A DNA stretch of 64,000 nt from Mercenaria mercenaria (Eukaryota; Mollusca; Bivalvia; Venerida; Veneridae), in NCBI RefSeq assembly GCF_021730395.1, contig NC_069362.1, forward strand, positions 88,676,001 to 88,740,000. The letters are read 5' to 3'. Below, piece by piece: positions 22,385 to 35,400 of the stretch. The notes beneath the pieces were generated by a model. That model saw only the letters and a list, made by a program, of their open reading frames with translations. It did not search any database and had not been told where the DNA came from. The position numbers and the translations under genes are program-made. The first letter of the stretch is position 1; each line of letters starts with the position of its first letter.

Positions 22385-23160
22385 AAAATTATGGTTTACT
22401 CTCCACTCACTGCATTAAATGTTGTTTTTTTTTCACCTTATATACTAAAACTCAATTTTAGAATAACTTTACACAAATGGTCCTTGTGTGACCCTCTTCC
22501 AAGATTGTTCAAATTATACCGATTTGTCAAAATACATGGCCGCCAGAGGGTGTGGTCATTTTTCCCTGTATGTATATAATGGAAATTTTTAAAAATCTTC
22601 TTGTCTGAAACTGCTAGCCCGATTTTAAAATAATTTTACACAAATGGTTCTAGTGTGATCTACTACAAACGTTTTTCTTTTTTTCTGATTTATTAAAAAA
22701 TATGACCGTCATAGGGCGTGGTCACTTTTCATCAAAAATTTCTTTAAACAATATCTCCTCAAAAGACACTGAATAGATTTTGGTGAAACTTTACACAAAA
22801 GATCTCTGGGTAGCTCTCTTTCAAAGTTGTTAAAATGGTTCCAGTTCATTGCACATATGGGTCTTTTTCTTAAAAAAAGTTTTTCAGCTGTCAGTCTTTT
22901 CTCTAGAGTTTTGATATTTGGCATGTGATATAAGGGTTTGACTCTCTTCTATACTTGTCCAAATTATTGCCTTAAGTTCAAACAAATGGCCACGCCCCTG
23001 TGTCTGACATGTACTTTCTATAGGCTTTCTATACGAAACTTCGAAATTCTTCTCTTAATCAATAATAGCTAGAGCCTTGATATTTCGCGTGTAATATCAG
23101 ATTCGTAATTTCTACCGGAATTGTTCAAATTATTGCCCTAGGTTCAAAAATGCGTTTGAC
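22385..23160. repeat. Degenerate ~125-130 bp tandem array
   Basis: Units contain 'attttacacaaatggt', 'gtgtgaccctcttccaag', 'ttgttcaaattat', 'ggccgccagaggg(c/t)gtggtc'. About six units, increasingly diverged to the right. No ORF. Same style as the other pearl-like arrays in the window. Confidence 0.65.
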
Positions 23161-23184
23161 ATGTATACAATATAGGCTAATATA

Positions 23185-24150
23185 GTAGAAAAAAAACAAA
23201 GACAAATATCAAACAGGGAATGCCACGTACCAAAATCGCAGCCTTCCCAAAACGAAACCTACAGCACGCAGACGTGTACACCACAAACACACACAAATAC
23301 ACGCACGCACGCACACACACAAAGCCAACACACGAGGACAAAACGAACAAACAAAGGAACACAGGGGGGCACCGCCTTCGAACGGTCAGTGGCAAAAACA
23401 CCACTGGGGAGCTTAAACCGGTTTATGGTGCGCACCCAACCTCACACCTACCCCCAACATGTTCCAAAGACACGGGACAGTGTAAAAAAAAGTAATCCCC
23501 TCCAGGTGAATCTCTAACACACGTAATGGAACCAAAAAGGCATTGCATGTAAAACACAAAAATGCTCGTGTATAAATATATAAAAAGCAAACCTTTAGAA
23601 CCACAAACGTATGTACTCAATGCCTTTTCTGAAGACAGAGCAACAAGAGAAACACCCATAAGGGCCCGACGAAACAGGCCAGAAGACAGATATCAAAACA
23701 GTTCAGTCCTGGTAGGATTTAAAAACTGCTTATCATAGAGTCCTCCCCCTCTTCCGTCAGACACAATCAAAGAGGGAAGCGTAGTGTCCAACTGTAAACG
23801 GGTTGAACACTAAACATGCGGTATGTCACAAAACAGTTGGGTCGTAACCTCTTTTAAAAAAACGTTTTATAATTTTACCAAATACATTTGGAAAATTACC
23901 ATGACCCATGATCTTACGAAGTTTGTAAACCACATCCCCATAAAAAACGGGTTTAGAAATACCTTCTCGCAGAAGTGTCTTTAAATTACTATTGAATTTT
24001 GAAACTAAATCAGAATTACGGTAGTAAAATTTAGCAAAATATTTACGCAATTTGTAATAACGGCAGCCTTGATGAAGAAGTTTACTTGTAATATATTGAT
24101 TACGTTCATTGAAATGCTTGATTAACCTAACTCTATTCTTATACAAACAC
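23185..24150 (-). mobile_element. Retroelement fossil, 3' part, minus strand
   Basis: A 106-residue open stretch (23826-24146, minus) with 'YYKLRKYFAKFYYR', 'SKFNSNLKTLLREGIS' and 'FYGDVVYKLRKIMG' resembles, from memory, a frame that recurs near reverse transcriptases of bivalve retroelements. The sequence to its left (23185-23500: 'gggaatgccacgtacca', 'gaacggtcagtggcaaaaac', 'accactggggagcttaaacc') reads as the element's 3' part; decayed pieces of the same text lie at 52590-52830 and 61840-62000. Class is uncertain (LINE or other). It is a truncated, inactive copy. I treat it as a fossil. Confidence 0.6.
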
Positions 24151-26249
24151 GCTTGAAGCCTTGTTCACAGGTGACGGCGATATATGACCATTTTGTGTCG
24201 ATTCGCCGTAAAACCCAACTCACTCACTCATTTGTTCACAAGTGAGCGCTTTTGTTTTCGGTGATTTGACACCAAAGTAAACTTCTGCCTAAATTATGGT
24301 TACATGTGCATCGAGTAATTTTACAAATAAAGCGATTATATCCAGTATATTTTGGTCATATAACATATACAATAATCCAAGTTTTATAATCTAAGGTCGA
24401 GACAAGATGATGATATCCAAAACTATAGCGTTTCAAACATAATTTAGTGATTTAGCAATATTTCTCAGCTCAAAGAATTAAGAGGCAGTTTGAAATACGT
24501 ATGACTTGACGATGACATCGTCAGCGTTCAGGATATTATGATATTTTATACAAAATATAACAATAAGTTGCAATCAAATCCAGTTTGAAAACTGAACCTG
24601 TTTTGCAGCTGGAAAAAGTCTGTTAAAGCCCTGTATTTTACAAATAAGGCTGTAAAAGACCCGTAAGCTTAAAATGACCAGAAATACAGTGTGTAAAACA
24701 TGCAGGTTTCACAGATACAGCTGTAAAAAATTACAGTTGAAAATTACAGCTGTAAAATGGTCATGTTTCAAAGATACAGCTTTTACATTTTTGGAGGGAA
24801 ACATGAGTATTGTCAGCAATATTTAATGCATTTTGGCAGGATATAACTGAAATTCAGAGAGACACCACATCTGTTAAAATATTGGAATTCTAACTAAATG
24901 TAGGAAGTGCAAATGTTTAATATTTATCTAATATAGTTGAATAAAGACATGTTTAAGTACATACATTAACTGTTTAAACTATATTTGAAGCTCATAAATT
25001 TAAAAGAAATAATTACAAGATTGGCACATTATTCATGAGAAAGGAAGTTTTATAAACAAGATCTGATGCATAGATTTTACCTTCAATTTTGCAATTGCTA
25101 TACTGTAAACAGAATTATTTCATATTGTTCTTTACTAGATCATTTTTTTTTGCCATTTTTTGTAGTAATTGCTACCTTTTTTAGAGAATTACCTTTTTTT
25201 GTCATCTCCTGTTTCATTTCATTTTGGTATATTAACAGCTGTAACTTTTTTCAATTATACAGCTGTATATTTTTTTACAGTTGTATCACATTTGCTTAAT
25301 TTGATCACTTTAAATTTATAATCTTTTTACAGCTGTAAATTGAATTCTACAGTTGTAACATCTATGTTGTTATATATATCTACATGTGTAAATTTTAACT
25401 CATCACGATTGTAGTTTCGATCGAAATTACAGGTCTTTTACAGCTGTAAAATTTCTTACAGGTTATATATTGCAACGATCCTTTTTTATTTTATAAATAG
25501 TCATTTAAAATGTTATAAACAGACGACAAAAATTAAACTGGCGCAAAAGACATCTAAACATTCTTAGATAAAAACGAAAGTGCGCTAGAGCAATGAAGCA
25601 CAGATGTATTGTTCTATGCAAATTTTCGAAAATTACGCATATGAAAAGCAAAATAATTTTCGGATGATGAACTGAAAGGAGCTTAATAGATTTATCATAC
25701 CCTCTTTTTACAATTTAAACTGGAACTTCACATCAAAAAGGATAATCGTGTTGATATTCCAAATTTAAAAAAGGGCCGTTATGTTCAAGGAAATACATAG
25801 CTTCTACAGTCGTGTTTGTCATATTTCAAACAACATCTGCAAGTTGATGCAATGGCATTTCTTTACATGATAAATAAAACTTTTAATGTGTTTCGTTTTT
25901 ATATCCAAACGACTTTGGGGGAAAAATGTATTCAACTAGTGTCTGATCACCAAATAAAATGGCCCCGATGCTAGTACAGTATAGCAGCTTTTAAAATAAC
26001 TTTTACCTGCTGCATATAAAATTGCCAGTTTGAAGGGATTAATTCCTGCAGGTATGCGAAACAGTGATAAGAAACATTCTTTCCACATCGTTTGAGATTC
26101 ATTAACTAAATGTCAATTATTTCAATTGTTTTGATCGATGCAGTAGGTGTTTACATCACAAAAAACTATCATACTTTAGAATATTTAAAGGCGAAGAAGC
26201 TTCTGCAGTAAATTTTTCACACTTCTGTAAAGAACATGTAACAATGAAT
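24151..26249. other. Intergenic DNA with a cluster of TTACAGCTGTAA-type palindromes
   Basis: No gene is seen. Between 24598 and 24790 and again between 25235 and 25470, 'acagctgtaa' and near variants recur about ten times on either side of an AT-rich centre. This may be the two arms of an old foldback or TIR element, or simple repeat decay. Confidence 0.5.
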
Positions 26250-27400
26250 TGAAAAAAAAGAGATTTGTTTCATTGCTACAGTACATCTCCGCCATCTATT
26301 TAGCTCAGTATGGAAAAAAACAACAAGCTACTTCAAATCATGAAGTTGTAGGTTAACATCCTAGTCGAGACAAAGGAAAATCAAATGAATGGAAAATATA
26401 TATCATTCGTATAATACATCTCTTCTGTCCACTTAGTTCAACAGGAAAAAACAAAATACTTTAAATCGGGAAGTTGTAGGTGCTCCATATGGTGATTTCA
26501 AAACTGGAGACAGTATCATGTATCACGGAATAAGGTCAGTAATTCGGTCGAAAATGTGTTTCCGTGGTCTCGAAAAAAGGCCAAAGTCAATAGATCCTAA
26601 TTTTCCCATTTTTGCGCAAATTCCTGTAGAAAGAGTGCTTTAATCACACTTTTTTTCACTGCTAGTATACATTCCGCTTGAAATTAGATGATTTTCATGT
26701 TTATATTCCAACGATGGCAAGTTTTGCAGATCAAAATCGAAAGTAGGGATTTGTTGTGCGGACAAGATCAAATATGCGCTATTTTAGAGTAGCAGACCAC
26801 AACTGACTGGCATTTCACTAGGAACTATTCAACCCCCTATCCTCTTTACATTTTCCGTTAATTTATGATAGAACTCTCATGAAAAATAGGTGTATGAAAA
26901 ATAGATGTTCTATAAAGGTACGTAAAGACGACCTGAAGTTGTCGTTTTTATATGAAACAAAGAAGAATTTGAATTGCTGACCGTCAAACGTTTTAATAAA
27001 ATCTGTAAAAAGATCCCTTGGAAGCATAGAATGCAACCAAAAAAGAATAATAGCAGACTCGGTTTGATTGAGTCTATAAAATGTGCAACACCTCTCAAGC
27101 CGCCCTAGAACCGGCTTAAGCTTAAGTTCAGTCTTCGTCCACCTCTGTTCATGCGGGGAACTTCTTTCAGTCACTTGCAGACAATATAAGAATTTCATGT
27201 ACAGTAGCTGCTATACATGTATGTTAATACTGGTAAGATTCTGGTAAGCAATCCATCAACACTGTTAATGTTAACTAAATGCATATAAAATAAAGTTGAA
27301 AAAGGTAAGGTTAAACCCATTAATGCAACTTATAGAGAGAACACCACTTGGAAGACGGAAATGTATTTGTGGTACTTAAGAAGTTAAACAACTATGAATT
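26250..27400. repeat. Segmental duplication, partner of 43320-45120
   Basis: Shared phrases in order: 'aagttgta(g/t)gttaacatcct', 'gaatggaaaatat', 'caacaggaaaaaacaaaata', 'cacaactgactgg', 'taaaggtacgtaaagacgac', 'cggggaacttctttcagtca', 'gaagacggaaatgtatttg'. This copy has neither the pearl element (43757) nor the SINE (44792) of its partner and so shows both empty sites. Confidence 0.85.
26985..27140 (-). repeat. Copy of the 'gactcaatcaaaccgagtc' repeat, minus strand
   Basis: Has 'cttggaagcatagaatgcaa', 'gcagactcggtttgattgag' and 'aaccggcttaagc', matching 46497-46640 and, reversed, 19090-19345. It is absent from the partner segment near 44580, so it is a later insertion or was lost there. 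Confidence 0.65.
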
Positions 27401-28189
27401 ACTTCAAATGAGAAAGAAAGTATTGTCTTTATAGTGAGGTATTTTCTCCTCAGAGGTGCCTTTATCAGAGATTATATACTTTAAGTTAAATGGTCTTGAG
27501 AAATAGCGTTAAAACCCATTGAAGATAAAATATTTTCTTGCAGTCTTACGTAGGTTGAAAGTAACTGTACTATTTTGATATATTTAGCTAAGAAAATCAT
27601 CTTTTATATAACAATAACAATATTTAAGCAGTTGTTATATGTTGTGCGTCACATCTATTCTTTATCATATGGTTAATGACATTGAGGCAAAAGAAAAAAC
27701 GAACGTATAATGTGTTGATTGTGCATGTATGAGCGATAAACTGGTATATTGATGTAGAAAGCACAGCAACATGTTAATAATCTTCATAAATACTTAAGGT
27801 GCACTAAATCAATATGAAAGTCATAAAACACATTCAAAGGTTTAAGGTTTGTTTTTGCAAAACACGATACAGACAACAGCAGACACGTTTTGGAAACAAG
27901 TTTTGGGACATAGAATGGCATCCTTGGTAGGGCAGTAAAGTGTGGCATGTAAAGGCTTTTCTGAGAAATATCAGTGTCAGTATGAAGAGAGTAGAAACTT
28001 TATTACAGATTACTTGATCTCAACAGCCGTTGTAAGTCTAGTACTTATTAGGTACCTACAGGCAAAATAATCTATAACTTTACGTTCCGTGCACTGTCAC
28101 ATTTGACACTAAATGACAACGGCTTTACAGCAATGCCATTTTGGATATATTTGGCTATATGTAACTGGAATTTTAGGAGGGGTTTTATT
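27401..28189. other. Spacer, nothing recognised
   Basis: No gene. One short patch near 28080 ('tttacgttccgtgcactgtc') matches 43180-43210, outside the collinear order. Confidence 0.5.
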
Positions 28190-28515
28190 AGGGAATCGAT
28201 CCTACGGTAACATGCGATATACCGAATGAGATTTATACTATCTAATTGAAAAATGTGTCCTTCCGGCACGTGCACAGAGCGTCTGACTTCGGATTTTTTA
28301 GAAGAATACGCTTTTCCTTGTGCCTAATAAGCGTCCACATAACTTGTCTGAATCGCAACGTCTTGTACATCAGTACAAATATGGTCAGTGTTGTTTTATT
28401 CCAAAATCTACCTTTAAAATGATACGGAATATATCCCTCTACGGTAACATGCGATATAGCGATTGAGATCTTTACTGTCGAATTAAAACAATGTGTCCTT
28501 CCGTGCTTTCGTTAA
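28190..28515. repeat. Local direct duplication of ~90 bp
   Basis: 'ctacggtaacatgcgatata' to 'atgtgtccttccg' occurs at about 28200-28265 and again at 28440-28503, about 240 bp apart. Confidence 0.7.
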
Positions 28516-28859
28516 ACAGTTCTTTTCAAATGTTAAAGGATGAGTTGAAATCGGATCGATTCCCGATTGAGGCAGTGCCTTATTTCATATTATTTTCTAC
28601 TTTAGAATAATTCCGTGTGGAAAATCTCTAGCCACTTTCTGCAGAGTGCAGGGTTGACTAACGTCAGTACGTATTTCATCAGATAGCTCAATAAATTTGA
28701 AGGTTGAAGGCGACCTAGATGACAGGGTAATGCTAAGAGGAATTGGTTAGCATCTCAAGGTTTTGATGCAGTTGATTTTCGGTAATGTAGAGAACTGTTA
28801 AAATGCCTTTACGTTATGGGCGGTTTATCAGCGGACCCTGATTGCTCCTCACAGTTGAC

Positions 28860-30660
28860 TTACTCATACTTCAAAAGAACCTTTTTTAGTTGTTTCAGCA
28901 AATGCCGTTTACAAATGAAGACAGCAAACACTTTGTTCATTCGGAACATAACACCTTGTTTACTGTTGTCAAGTTCTACCCAGTTGTCTACCATATCCGG
29001 AAGAATTTGGTTTGTATAGTCCTGGAAGGGTTCGTTCAAAGCAACTTCTGTTGCTGCTCGATCACTCAATGAATTTTTTCACCATTGAATGCTAGGTCTA
29101 AATCTACAAGTATTTCTTTAAAACCATGTTCCTGGTCTTTGCTCTCTTAGTTCTTCATTGTCAGAGGCATGGTATCCACTAATTTAAGCGCCAAGTTTTG
29201 TTGTCTCATCATTGTAAAGAATGCTGCTCTTACTCAGCGAAAACTTCTGATAATTGTTTCAGAGACAGTGCTAACATTCTGTCATTGATATTTCTAATTT
29301 GTTTCATCTGGAACTCTTACCTCTTAAATTCTTTCCATGAATTTTACTTAGAGCCTTCAATATTTTTCCATCATTGTTCATTTCTACTTTAGCACTTAAA
29401 AGTTGCATTATACTGACCAGCGGATGCTATCATCATATAACGAAAGTTCTACACTATCATTCAGCAACATTTCTAAGTAGACAATACTTCCTTCGACGTC
29501 TCATTTATCATTTTTCGATTTATTGATAGAATCAGTCAAGTCATTTCTTTCTTTTTCAACTTCATTCAATTTTCTTTGATTTCGGTACATGTTTCTGTAA
29601 AATGCATTACTTATTTTTTCCACTCTATGTTTCTTTTCAAGAGAGTTTACTTTGTCTTTGTAACTCTTAATATTTGATTTATGTGTTTGATTGATGGCAC
29701 TGAAGACTGCAAAACTTTTATTTTGTGTGTGTACCAACGTCTGTCATTTTTAAGTTCACGACGCCGTGTATCATTTTCTTCAGATAGTTTAATTACTTTT
29801 GCCCTTGAAAATATAATTCGGTCCCTTGTCTTCCAATATTTCTTGATAGTGCTTTTCTCTCAACTTTAATAACAGTCTTTTGATTGTTTAAACTAGATAA
29901 TGTAGACTGCAATGTACTTTCATGGGTAGAAACGTTTAATGTTTCCTCAGATATGATAGATGATTGTCCTGGCTTACTAGATGACTTTGAAACTGGGAAC
30001 TGAACTCTCAGTTTGAGAACCTGTCCTCTCTTCTGCCCACTTTTAGTTTGGTGATTTTTAATCAATTCCGTTCAACTTTGCTTCGAATAGCATCTTTACT
30101 GACATTTTGGCAAACTCCTTTGGACTGACGAAACTTACCCAAATCTGCATGTGTAATGTTTTTGTAATTATAAACTGTGTAACAACATTCCAAAGGAAAT
30201 GAATTTGTGAACTGTTCTCCACTCAAGCTAAACAAACATTCAAATACACCTGTGTTTATATTTGACCTAAACGATAACATTGTTTCAATACCAATTTGAT
30301 AGACTGTAACTTACCTTAAATCTGGACTTCAGATACCTGAAATTCCCAAAGTTTGCGACTGTGAGAACAACAAAATGCAGTAACTAAAAACAAATAAAAC
30401 ATATAACAGTCATTTCAAATACAGTATTGGACAAGAGAATGCCTAATTCTGTGCACTTTGTTGAATGGAATTTTGTGTACAGAGTAATTTGAATCACAAT
30501 GCACATAACAGCAGCTTGATGAAACCTGGCAGATGGGCAGTTCCATCAAGTGAAATATGAATATCCATGTTTACATGGATTAGATCCGGAAAATACTTGA
30601 ACTCATCAGGATTCTCTACATTCATCCATTCATAGGAAGTTACGTATGACATCTGTTTTT
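28860..30660 (-). pseudogene. Decayed coding relic of unknown function, minus strand
   Basis: Minus-strand open pieces at 30062-30280 (72 aa, with 'CCYTVYNYKNITHADLGKF'), 29793-30065 (90 aa, Ser/Thr/Lys-rich), 29501-29737 (78 aa, coiled-coil-like, 'KERNDLTDSINKSKNDK') and 28860-29069 (69 aa, 'LPDMVDNWVELDNSKQGVMF') lie in a row in different frames. A further open piece at about 30480-30660 reads 'NPDEFKYFPDLIHV' and 'MDIHISLDGTAHLPG'. The order and biased composition suggest one former protein of several hundred residues. I do not recognise a domain. The last piece recalls uncharacterised, often multi-copy invertebrate proteins that may be transposon-borne, from memory only. No introns can be assigned. 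Alternatives: exons of a real gene split by introns. Confidence 0.45.
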
Positions 30661-31689
30661 GCCATCAAGAGATCATGCTTGACGACCTGGAACCGCAGCT
30701 TGCAACCTTACTGGTATTTGTCTCAACTGATTAGTTGCTTTACATTTCCTTTGGCTTTACTGAAGTCGTATCGGAAAACAGATTTTCCGGCATGACAGGA
30801 TCCTGTGTCTATCCACGCTGGTCTAAAATTGATTCTGTGCTTTGTCTATCCCAAACAAAGCCTTGCATGTGTGAATGCTTCCGCCTGACTCTTTATCGGA
30901 TTCAAAAAGGTCAGGTGGTGAGTAATGACAGCCTGAATCTTTAGTTTTGCTAGCAGACAAATCCATTGTAACAAAGAAAAATCGAAGCTAATCAGTCTCA
31001 ATGTATTGCGTCCCTTTGCTGAAATGCAGTAATGCTTTATAGGAATTGTGTAAATATAGTGAATAACCAATCCATAAACAGTCACATAACCTAACCTATT
31101 TTCAGCTTTTCATTTAACTGTCTAGTTAAGGCTCTCATTAATGAATATGGTTTGCCATAATGTGACCTACCCATGGTATGTGCTGCAACTCAATATTTTT
31201 CTGGCCAGTCTGACAAAAATATTTATTTTTTTATGTCTAAACGTGGACTGTTTCAGTATCTCTTGGATTTGACTGATCATTATCTGTAGTTTAAGTAGTG
31301 GATATCCTCAGCTAAAAATCTGAAGACCGTCAGGTGCATGCTATTAAAGCTAAATTTTACCCAGATTTAAGAGTATATTTACATCATATAAAGAAATAAA
31401 CAAATCCCTACCTACCCTACTCACACCAAGAACTTGTTTTGAAAAACCAACAATTTTTAAGGATGACCTAAAAACAGTATACAGTTCTATTGTTTGTGTT
31501 GTGCTGGTAGCTTTATGCATTATGCCATTTTCAGCAATCTTTCTGCAATTGAAGATCTGTCCGTAAATATAAGGATGCTAGGTGTTAGCTTATCCTAATT
31601 TGAAAACATATCAAGAGACAATTAATTTGTTCACTCATTTGATTTACAAAAATATACGTGTCAGTAAAAACATAATTTTACGTTAATGG
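30661..31689. other. Spacer before the copy B unit, nothing recognised
   Basis: Short ORFs only; no splice-linked exon or repeat ends seen. Confidence 0.5.
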
Positions 31690-31889
31690 CCAACCCAGAA
31701 TTAAGCAACGTTTCCTCCATTATATATCTCAGATTATAACATTTATTGATATCCTAACTAGACTGATTTATCTTGGGCACATTTATCATTACACATGCGT
31801 TTACAACTGTTGGCTTCTTCCATATACCGTCAAATATTCAAAGCACACATGTGTGTACTTTTTCAGGAAAGAATCATAACTTTTCAAAG

Positions 31890-32003
31890 GTTTGAAAATT
31901 ATAAAAGTAATGTCAGAAATAGTATACTAGTTTGCTCTCTTAGTCAATGGGATACTGCAGGGTATCATGAGTGTGACAGAAAGAGGCCAGTGTTACGCTA
32001 ACA
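31890..32003 (+). pseudogene. Isolated exon-3 relic of a Rac-like GTPase
   Basis: Near-identical to the relic at 3261-3373: 'gtttgaaaat', 'agtaatgtcagaaatagta', 'gggatactgcagggtatcat', 'gtgacagaaagaggcca'. Slightly less decayed at 'gagtgtgacag' (compare GAGTATGACAG in functional exons). Out of frame. Confidence 0.75.
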
Positions 32004-32407
32004 AAATGCCTTTATTTGGTCGTTATTGATGAATACATCCTACTGTACATTTTGTTTTAAGTACTCCAAAAAACGAAGTGTAAACATTATTTTCGAAAAA
32101 AGGTTAAAATTCGAACCAGTTATTTTTTTACTATATGTCTTTATTCTCAGTCTATTGAGACATATTGTATTAAACGCAACATGTTCTAATCTACACCACT
32201 TGCAACTGTTAACCGTCCTTAAATTCAGAAATTGTATGTAAAGTACGCGAATGATCCATACGCCCGATACTCAATATCAATATTGATTGGGAGAGTGAAA
32301 ATGATGAAAACGTAGTTTTTAGTTTCAAGTGCCAAGTATACTCAAGATTTAATTAAGCTTTAAGTAATTGATTAAAGATTAAACAACGTGATGATTAATG
32401 ACATATA

Positions 32408-35400
32408 ATGCAATCATTTCCTATAAAGTGTGTTGTCGTTGGAGACAAGTTAGTATTTTTGTATGAACAAAACGATTAACCGGATTTTTGTTGGAATACT
32501 AATTGTTTTGGTCTTGAATGCATTTAAAAATGTTTTTATGTCCAGGCGAGAAAAATATAAATACAAGTTCATTCTCTAATAGTTAATGAACGTCGTGGAA
32601 GACGTTTAAATATTTTAGTTTTTTTTATATATATTCTTTCTTATTTCTGACTGATATGCGTTGCGTTGTACTCAACATGATTAAATTACTAATCGAAAAT
32701 GGAAAGAACTTAATGAAATATCTTGTTTCTTCAATATAAATACTTGGAATATCTACCCGTTTCCGTTTAAGGAATGTTGGAAAGACGTGTTTGCTACTGT
32801 CATTTACAGAAAATGCATTTCCAGGAGAGTATTTACCAGAAGTGTAAGTGCACATTTTAACATTTACTTATTGAAATTTATTTAATTGTAGTCTTTTCAC
32901 GTAACGCAAATATTTCGAGATTTTCAAAATGGAAACAATTGATAACATCAACGATAACAAAACAATTGGTCTCTGACATAGCTATGTTGAATTATGAATG
33001 TACTTGAAATTTTTATATACGTATTTCCATTTGAATAATACAAGGCGCGTGTCAGCGACTTCAGGTACTATTTATTCAATGTTGGGAAGGTAACATTTGA
33101 AGCAAGTATCACAGTACAAGATTTTACTTTCCGGTTTGACGAATTTTGTATAAACCTGTATTTACGTTCAGTTTGACCGATTTTGTATCATAAAAGGATG
33201 TTTACTTTAGCTGTCGTGATCTTAATTTGTCGCTTCTTAAGTATGTTAATAGTCATAAAGTTGTTAAGTGCTACTTCCGCGAAAGTTTTGTCCTTTAAGT
33301 TCATAATAAGTTGGTTTAAGATATTTCAATTTCTGACGGCCGTTTTCCGTAGTAAGACAGAAATATTTGAAGTTGTTAAGGAATCTGAACAAAAACGAGT
33401 GAAGTCCAAACACAGATGCTATAGCTCTAGTCCTGTGAAGATATAACAAGATGTTCATTAAGGCTCATTAGCAGAAATTGTTTTAAAGCTTTTCTTTTTG
33501 AACCTCTGGTGGGTCGTACAAGTGGTCAAGCGAAACGTTTGACAAACAAATACGGAGAGTTGTCAATGTAAGGATGCTACAGATCATGATTTTCAAAGAT
33601 ATATCAAGACACAAGTAACTCAAGAAAAGTCGTTCAAATATTTTCCGACTTCTTCATTTGGCAATATGCGGGCCATGCTGAACTATTTGTAAAAGCTAGA
33701 ATAAGACCATAAAAGGATGCTACAGACCAAGTGTGGTGAAGACCAATCAATTAAGTCATGAAAAGAAATCGTTTAAAATTGTCATTATTTTCAGCACTAA
33801 TGGACCATTTAAAAACAACCGGAGATAGGTCTATACAGACACAGTCTGTTTAAGTTCCATGAAGTAGTTTATGTTCATGTGAAGAGGATGTTTGACACCA
33901 AGCAGTTCATTAAAGAAATTGTTTAAATCGTTTTGTTCTATTTTTATCTCAGGTCAAGCTAAAACATTTGCACAAACCTGAGAGCGGTACATGCAAGGAG
34001 TTCGTATTTTCAGAGATACTAGTTTTTATAAGCAAAACTTCTTACGCAGAATGACGGACGCTACATCCTCAACATATACTAAAAGTTTAACATGAACTAT
34101 TTCAGTTGAGGTAAAAAAGTGTAATAAGTAGGAAATATGTATGCATGTGTAAGAATTCGAAAATGTCAACCTCTAAGTAATATACATAAACAGAGTAAAA
34201 TAATTGAAATCTATTTACAGCTGAAGTGCTTTATTTCATCAGTACTGTTTACATTATTACATATAAACGGTTAATAGAATTTGATTTTTCATCAATAATA
34301 GCATGGTGAACTTGGTTATGTGCTTACTGTTTTAATGATATGTTTTCAAGCATATGTGAACCTTGCCAAGCTAATGTCAGAGTGGATGAACGAGTATGCG
34401 ACCTTAGTATATGGGACACAGCAGGGCAAGATGAGTATGACAGACTGCGACCACTGTCTTATTCACAAACAGTAAGTTTTATAGTATTTTAACATTAAAA
34501 CGTATTCAAAATATTTAGTACTTGGCAACCTAAAAGAGAAAATACGAAACAAGTCTATGGTAGCATTTTTATAACTCTGTATTTAATTGTATTGGAAGAT
34601 AATTGATAAAACATCATCAAAACTTCTTGCATTATATACATGATCTTATAGATAGTTTTAGTTGAATGGAATGCTAAACCTTAACAAACAATCATAGGAT
34701 TATCAGCTCGACTATTAGAAACAATTAATATTCTTCCTTTATATGTAGAAAGTCATTCAGAACACATGTGATTTTCATATTTATTTTCAGGATATCGTTC
34801 TTATATGTTTCTCCCTTGTTGAAAGGGATAGTTTTGAAAATATACGGCAAAAGGTATAATAATTTCTTGAATATTTATTATTGACGAATTTTAACTAAAC
34901 CTAAATAAACCATTCGTCCTCTGTATACTGAAAAATAAATGTCATATGTATGATAATTGTGTTACGAAATGTACTAACAAAATATTTAAAGAAATATCAT
35001 ATGATTAATGCTATTTCGGATCAAACGTCCAAGTGTTGATCTTGACTTTCGACTGGCAGTTACACATGCTAAACTTAAAATGCAGTATCGTGTATTCATG
35101 TTTTGCCGTATGACTAAAATTTGGTATGTCTACATAGAATTTTCAGCGGAATTGTTTCTATACGCAAGAATATTATCAAAAGTGTGATTTTCTCAAATCG
35201 GTCAGACAAATAATCAAGCTTATATCTTATTTGCCTAAATTTCCTTCAGATACATTGATGCTTTGATTAAACACGGTAGAATAAAATTCTGCATTGTAGA
35301 TCAATGTTTCATACATGTGTAAATACTTTAACAATTTGGTTTTCTCTAAACTTTCCTATGGCTGTCATAGCATCAGATTAGAAATAGCTTTTATAAATTG

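Noticed and set aside
23177-23659. Several ORFs on both strands
   Set aside because: They lie in the 3' region of a retroelement fossil and show repeat-driven composition.
26863-27198. 111-residue minus-strand ORF
   Set aside because: Spans a segmental duplication and an interspersed repeat; not conserved as a frame in the partner at 44.5 kb.
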